From Ceratotherium simum simum (lineage: Eukaryota > Chordata > Mammalia > Perissodactyla > Rhinocerotidae): a stretch of 64,000 nucleotides of DNA. The first letter of the stretch is position 1. Each line of letters opens with the position of its first letter. The notes under the pieces are model-generated. The model was not told where the DNA came from, made no database searches, and was given only the letters and a program-made list of their open reading frames with translations. The position numbers and the translations under genes are program-made. The DNA lies in assembly GCF_000283155.1 (NCBI RefSeq), contig NW_004454177.1, positions 4,618,222 through 4,682,221 on the forward strand, written 5' to 3'. This document shows, one piece after another, positions 58,681 to 64,000 of this stretch.

Positions 58681-61600
58681 GGGCGAGATCTGGGGAGCCG
58701 GGGCTACAGCGGGGTCTCCTGGGCTGAAGCCCTGGGTGCTGGAGGGGTCCCCACGTGGAGAGGCCCCTGGGGTCAGAGGGAACAAAAGGGACAGTCCCCG
58801 CTCCGAGGGCTCAGCAGGCTGGGGACGAGGATGGGAGGGCTGTGACCCCCCTCAACATACCCCACCCACTGCCACCCCCTCCCTCTGGCTTAACGGGTGC
58901 TTAGTCCCCAGGAGTCCTTACGCATCCACATCCTCTTTCTCCTTCTCTTCCCTCAACTCCCTGGCAGGGAAGGGGCTGAGAAGAGAGGCCAGCAGCTCCC
59001 AGGGGATCCGCTGGAATGCTGGGAGCCTGGGAACGGACCCTGCAGTCCCTGGGAAAGCCACGCCGTGGGAATCCCACCCGCAGCCCCCTCCCCAGGATGG
59101 GCCACCGGATACCAGAGACCCCAGCTCCCCAACAGGGGGCTTTGTGAGAGTGGAAACCACCCCCCGTCCAAGCCCCAGCCTGTCTCGACCCCAGAGTTCA
59201 GTAGGCCAGCTGTGACGAAGGCACCCCTCCCTCTCCCTCCCCTCGCCCTGCCTGCTCCAACATAATCCCCGCCATTGTGCCACTAACCCCCTCCCCCCTC
59301 CGCTTCTCTGGACCCCTGTACAATGGGGCCTTTGCCGCCTCTAGCACTCAGGGTGGAGATGAACTCACTCACGGTTTTTCCAAGTTTAAAAATAGCCCCT
59401 CCCATTCCCCCCCCCCCACCAAGTCACCTTCCTCCTCTTCCGCAGTGTTTCTGGGGTGCGCCTTAATCCAGGCTGCACCTTCTTCCTCCTGCCATGAGTC
59501 AAGTGCAAAGGACATGGGTAAGACTGCTTCCCGCCAGGATAGGGGCTGCTTCCCCCCATTCAATCTCTTCCCCCACATCTTCCACCCAGCCCCCCAGTAT
59601 CCGGTTTCCTGGCCCATGATGTCCTCAGCAACAACTGCCCCCCACTCTCCTCCCACCCTGTTTTTCACTCCACCAGCACAGTCTCCTCCCAACTCAGACC
59701 CCCATTCTGGAAAAATTCTCCTGCCTCCCCTCCAAAGACCCAGACTGGACCCTATTTTCTGGCCGGGACAGGGGATTCCCCAGCCTCCATAACTGCTAGG
59801 ATTGCTGGGCAACCACCCCCCTCCACCCGCAGCTCCTTCTCACTGCAGCTGCAAACTTGTCTTTATCAGCTTCCTTCCTCTGCCCAGCCGGACCTTCTGA
59901 CGTCCTCCTGACCAAGGCCCCTTGACCCCAGAGGTGGGTGGGAGGCCACTGTGCCCACTATGCAGAGTTGAGAGGACTCCTAGGTTAAAATCTCACCCCA
60001 GCGAGCCCCTGGGGGCAGGCCCATCCTTGTCTTTTTACCTCCAACTCCACTGGGGCAGGGGTCCCACTCTTCTCCACTTCTCCTTACAATGAACTGAAAG
60101 GCCCTCCCACTCTGGAAACTACCTGAAGGACCCAGGCCACCCACCGTCAGTTTCTCTGCCTGTGGTCAGACCTATGCCAGGGAGACACACAGAGGGCATT
60201 CCACACAGCGGGTCCTCTCATCTCTGAGTAGCTTGGGTCTACTATGGGGGTGGAGGAATGCAGCAAATGAAGAGAGAAATGAAGACAAATGGAGAGAAAT
60301 GAAGCAAAGAATTAGGACTGTGGCCTAGGGCCTCTTCTGATCTTGGCCTACAATCTGGGCAAGGCTGCTTCAACTCAGTCCAGGTGCACGAGTCTCTGTG
60401 GGTGGAAGGCCCATCACGGCCTCCTTGATCTCCTCTTCTGCGAGATCTCAATCCTCTCTTGCTGGAAGTTCTTCCTCTGCTGCCTTCTCTCTTTCCTGCG
60501 ACTGCTGAAGCTCTATCTTCTGGCATCTCAGAGGAGCTGGAGGGCTGATACCCTCCACCTCCTGCTCCCTTGACCCTGTCCTGTCTTCACTCCCCTTTCT
60601 TCCTATTTCCAGTCCCCTCTGAGTCCTCTCCAAGGTCTTCACCTCTCTTTGGTTTGGAATCCCAAAGTGCCCCCCTCATTAAGCCATCCCAGAGCTGTCT
60701 GCCCCCTGACCTCTACCACCTACTCCCTGGTAGCGCAGATAGCCCCAAGCTACTGGCTTCCTTAAAGGACAGTCTTTGTGCTTGTTTGGTGGGGCCATGC
60801 AGGGAAGGGCTGTCACCCTGGGCTCTAACCTCATTTCCCCTTCACTGCAGAGGCAGCTCCTCCACCCCCACCTGGCTTCACCGTCCTCAGGACGGAAGAA
60901 GAATTCCGAACTGACTGTCCTTGGTGGTTAGCTGGCTTTGTTTTCAGGCCAGAGAGGAGAATGATTAGTTAACGGTGTTAAGTGAAGGGAAGGAGGTGGG
61001 GGCAGGGAAGCAGAGCTCCATGCTCAGCTCTGAGCTTGCCAGGGCAAACAGCATACTTCAGCCATTCCCCCTCCTGCCCCTGCAGACAAACAAGCTCATC
61101 CTTTCCACTCCGGCCTGGCCCAGTCCATGCATTCACTCTGGGGGATGAAGAGCCACCGTCCTCCTCTTCCTCCCTCCTCCCAGGCTCCAGGCCCCTGGCC
61201 TGGCTGGCTTGGCATGGCCTCTGGCTGGAGACTAATGGACAGAGAGGAGAGGGTCAGCAAGGTTCTGAAAGACGAGGCTGATGTGGTTTGAGAGTCATCT
61301 CTGTGTCATCAAAACGCCATCCCAGAGCATTCTCTCAAGTCACCTGCCCATCGCTGGCGTTTGCTGCCTCACCCTGCTCCTCCCCCAACCAGCAGAAAGT
61401 CTGCCCTGCCAAGCGACAGGCCTCCACCCCAAATCCAGGCCCCTATTTGACCCTCCCTGCTGAAGGAGTCCCGCAGATGTGGACCCCTTTCCCAGGGCCA
61501 GGGTGCTGGGGCCTCTGTGAGGCAAGCGCCCATCCCACTCCCCAGAACCTTAGGCCAAGAGGCCAGAAAACCCAGGGTTTGGGAAGAAGGAGGGCTGCAG

Positions 61601-62060
61601 GGCTCCCCACACCTTGCTTTGTGGCTGACCCCACTCAGAGAGGGCTGCCTGAAACCAGATCTGATCCCTCCTCCATACCCCCACCCCCACAATCAATAGG
61701 GATGGGGGAGCCTGTACAGGGGTAGAGGGGGCTGGAGCCCTGCCGCGGGGGTCCTTTCAACCATCAGGAACAGCAACAGGTTTTCAGGGGTCACTGGAAA
61801 CCGTGCACCCATTAATTCTTTCTTCCCCCTTCTTTCTTCATTCCGGTGAGGGGGAACTGAGTCCCAGGCTAGACTCAATGAGTGAAGAGGGCGGAAACAG
61901 AATTCTCAAGGCCTGGGCTTGGACAAGTGTGAAAACCTCGGGCCTGTGAGTTCAGCCCCCTCCCTCCTTCCTCTAGTCAGAGACGGACTTGCAGGAGCTT
62001 AGCTCTGAAGGGACAGCCCCTAAGGCACCATCTCCACTCCCCAATACAGGTACCTCTGGG
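58681..62060. other. Intergenic upstream of MCAM
   Basis: C/T-rich, with a C12 run near 59410 and a MEF2-like TTAAAAATAG at about 59385. No gene or named repeat recognised. Confidence 0.4.
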
Positions 62061-62757
62061 TTTGTGGGAGCCGGCCCAGGGTTCTTCCCTCCAAGCTGCC
62101 AGGACTGCGAGGCTTGGGGGCAGTGCCAGGCCGGCGGCAGCCGCAGTGGTGCAATCGTTCTGGGAAGCGGCCCGATTTCTCTGTGGCAGGGTCCTGCGGG
62201 CTGGAGGAGGAGGCAGAGAGAGATACCTGAATGGGAGGCCCACCTCGGGGACACCGAGGACCTTGTCGGCTGCCCCTCCCGCCGGGAGGTCCCCCAGGGC
62301 TACCTGGCTGGTAGGGGCTGAGCGGGGGCACGCGCTGCTGGTTCTGACCCGGCGTGACTCTGGGCATCCGGGCCAGCTTCTCCTCGCTGCCGCCTCGCAC
62401 AGTCGGTCCGGCCTCGAGACACCTGTCACTGCCCCCTCTCCCTGCCCAGGGTGGGGGGCTGGGAGGCCAGGTCCGGCCTCCCCCAGAGCGGCGCGGCTCG
62501 GCGCAGCTCTCGGCCTCCCAGCGCGGGGCCCGCCCCCTAGGGCTGCGNNNNNNNNNNNNNNNNNNNNNNNNNNNNNNNNNNNNNNNNNNNNNNNNNNNNN
62601 NNNNNNNNNNNNNNNNNNNNNNNNNNNNNNNNNNNNNNNNNNNNNNNGGAGCGGGAGAGAGCGGCCCGCGCTCCGGGCCCCCTCCCCCGCCCCCCTGACG
62701 TCAGCCCCCGGCCGCCGCGAGAACGCTCACTTGGCTTTAGCCCTCCGGCCGTGAAGC
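62061..62757 (+). promoter_or_regulatory. MCAM: MCAM promoter, GC-rich, with a perfect CRE and an assembly gap
   Basis: Dense GC sequence, TATA-less, with several GGGCGG/CCCGCC-type Sp1 sites and the palindromic CRE TGACGTCA at 62696-62703, 55 bp upstream of the ATG. The human MCAM promoter is known to be TATA-less with CRE, Sp1 and AP-2 sites. A 100-N gap lies inside. Confidence 0.75.
62548..62647. other. Assembly gap (100 N, unknown size)
   Basis: Exactly 100 N, the usual placeholder for a gap of unknown length, 110 bp upstream of the MCAM ATG. Confidence 1.
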
Positions 62758-62824
62758 ATGGAGCTGTCCAGGCTCGTCTGTGCTTTCTTGCTCGCCGCCT
62801 GCTGCTGCTGTCGCCGCGCCGCGG
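62758..62824 (+). CDS. MCAM: Cell surface glycoprotein MUC18 / CD146, first coding exon (partial gene)
   Basis: MCAM is an immunoglobulin-superfamily adhesion molecule of endothelium and smooth muscle, also a melanoma marker. Only its first coding exon is here: 22 codons plus one base, starting MELSRLVCAF and running through a Leu/Ala/Cys-rich signal peptide with four consecutive Cys. ATG has A at -3 and G at +4; donor GTGAGT at 62825. The leader closely follows the known MCAM signal peptide (LVCAFLLAACCCC). No second exon (V-type Ig domain) is visible before the window ends, so the first intron is longer than 1.17 kb. Gene order and orientation relative to RNF26 agree with the human block. 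Confidence 0.88.
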
Positions 62825-64000
62825 GTGAGTGAGGTCGCTGGGGAGCCCGCGTCCGGAACGGCTCGGGCCAGGGGGCTTCGGGAGCGTGCCCCGGAACAGC
62901 GCTGGCGACGCGGTGGAGGCCGGGGCTGTGCGCTTTGGCGTGCGCTCCTCCTTCTCGGGTCCCCGGCACCGGGGCGCCTTGCGCGCGTGCAACTCTTCTT
63001 TGCAGCCAATTTGCAGCCTCTATTCTAGAGTATCCCCAGAGCAGGATTGGGGAGGCGGGGAGGAGGCTGCTGCCCGGAGCGGAAAGGGGTGGAGCCGAGC
63101 CTTTTCGGGCTTTGGGGTGAGCTTTTCCTCAGGTGCTTACTCTGGGGGCACGCAGTTGGAGCCGTGACGAGTGGCGCAGCTAGAGCGCATCCCCAAATTC
63201 TGAATTCCGCTCCCGCCTGTTGCTGGAAAAGGCAGCTTTCTTAGCTGGAGGGGTGCGCCGAGCCCTCCCTCTCCCGCCTGGGCTTCGAGCCAGGCTGGAG
63301 GTGAGCGAGAGGCGGAGGGACGGCGGCTCCCGCCCGTGCTGGGCGTTGGCAAGGGCCGGGGGGCGGCGTGGGTCGTCCTGCGCCTACCCGGGTGACGGGA
63401 TCACAGGTGGGAGAGACGAGGGATTGAGGATCCCCAGAGTGGAAGCGCCCCAGACTTGTTACACCTCCGGGAATGGGACCACATTCAGGCGGGAAGAGCG
63501 CCCCTGCACCTCGGAGTTTGCCTCTGGAAATGCCTAGGAGCAGGGCGCGCCCGGGTCCACGCTGCCCTTGTATGGCCCGCAACAGGGTCGCCTGTTTCTC
63601 TTGGCCTCTCGTCCCGGGTCGCAGCCGCTGTTCGGCAGGGGAAGGGGAGGGCTAGGCAATACCCAGCTCCTGGCCTCATGCCCAGTGCCAGCAGCGTCCC
63701 TGGGGCACCCCTGGCTGCTGCCTTCCAAGCTGACTGTATTTCTGGAGAAAAGGCTAAATTGGGCTCCACAGCTGCAGCACGTCCAGCCGCCTCTGCCCTG
63801 CTCTTCTAGCTCTGGGGAAACGGAGTCAGGGATCTGAGGCTTCTGCTCTGGGTTGAAGAGCACTCCATCTGCCGTCCGTGTCTGGAAGCCAGCCCAGGGC
63901 AACAACCCTGGCATCCCACAGTCCAGCCAGATGGTATCGAGTGACATCACCTTCTCACAGGGCAGGCAGCATGCTGGCACCACTGATGTCACTCCTGCCC
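62825..64000 (+). other. MCAM: MCAM intron 1 (continues past the window)
   Basis: CpG-rich at first, then ordinary. No exon recognised. Confidence 0.65.

Noticed and set aside
58209..59215. Overlapping frames of 138-198 codons upstream of MCAM
   Set aside because: Low-complexity Pro/Ser/Gly-rich translations in GC-rich DNA. No start or splice logic and no recognised family.
62825..64000. Second MCAM exon in the last 1.2 kb
   Set aside because: No frame resembling the first Ig domain, and no acceptor leading to a plausible continuation of the signal peptide.

Overview
This is a mammalian nuclear window, almost certainly from a perissodactyl (horse, ass, rhinoceros or tapir group). Eleven tRNA-derived SINEs of the equine repetitive element (ERE) type are scattered through it, together with mammalian-wide MIR/L2, MER5/Charlie-type, mariner-like and L1 sequences. 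The genes are intron-rich with GT/AG junctions, CpG-rich promoters and AATAAA signals. Two assembly gaps are present: 208 N at 17896-18103 and exactly 100 N at 62548-62647.

The gene content matches the block that carries USP2, MFRP, C1QTNF5, RNF26 and MCAM in human 11q23. From left to right: (1) USP2 (+), two candidate upstream non-coding first exons (ending 893 and 3050), the long isoform's first coding exon at 9097-9873, the short isoform's first coding exon at 18355-18501, eleven shared catalytic exons from 21854 to the stop at 24977, and a long 3' UTR to about 26640. I assembled 606 codons (USP2a) and 396 codons (USP2b). (2) MFRP (+), 13 coding exons, 32751-37394, 578 codons. (3) C1QTNF5 (+), two coding exons, 38609-39746, 243 codons, polyA signal at 40112. 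(4) RNF26 (-), one coding exon, 42955-44256, 433 codons, facing C1QTNF5 tail to tail. (5) a repeat-rich desert from about 45.2 to 57.5 kb holding three L1 3' ends and five EREs. (6) a GC-rich segment leading to the first coding exon of MCAM (+) at 62758-62824; the rest of MCAM lies beyond the window.

Functionally this is a neighbourhood, not a pathway. USP2 is a deubiquitinase and RNF26 is an ER-membrane ubiquitin ligase. MFRP (membrane frizzled-related protein) and C1QTNF5 (secreted C1q/collagen protein) are retinal pigment epithelium genes known to be made from a shared dicistronic transcript, and the sequence fits this because no AATAAA lies between them. MCAM is a cell adhesion molecule.

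I do not see a previously undescribed biological system here. The points most worth checking are a three-deep nested transposon (ERE inside mariner inside MIR, 4735-5460), a uORF whose stop overlaps the MFRP start as ATGA, a cluster of MEF2-type motifs ahead of the USP2b exon, a CpG-rich patch at 58.5-58.7 kb with no gene assigned, and five consecutive GGGG runs just inside the first C1QTNF5 intron.
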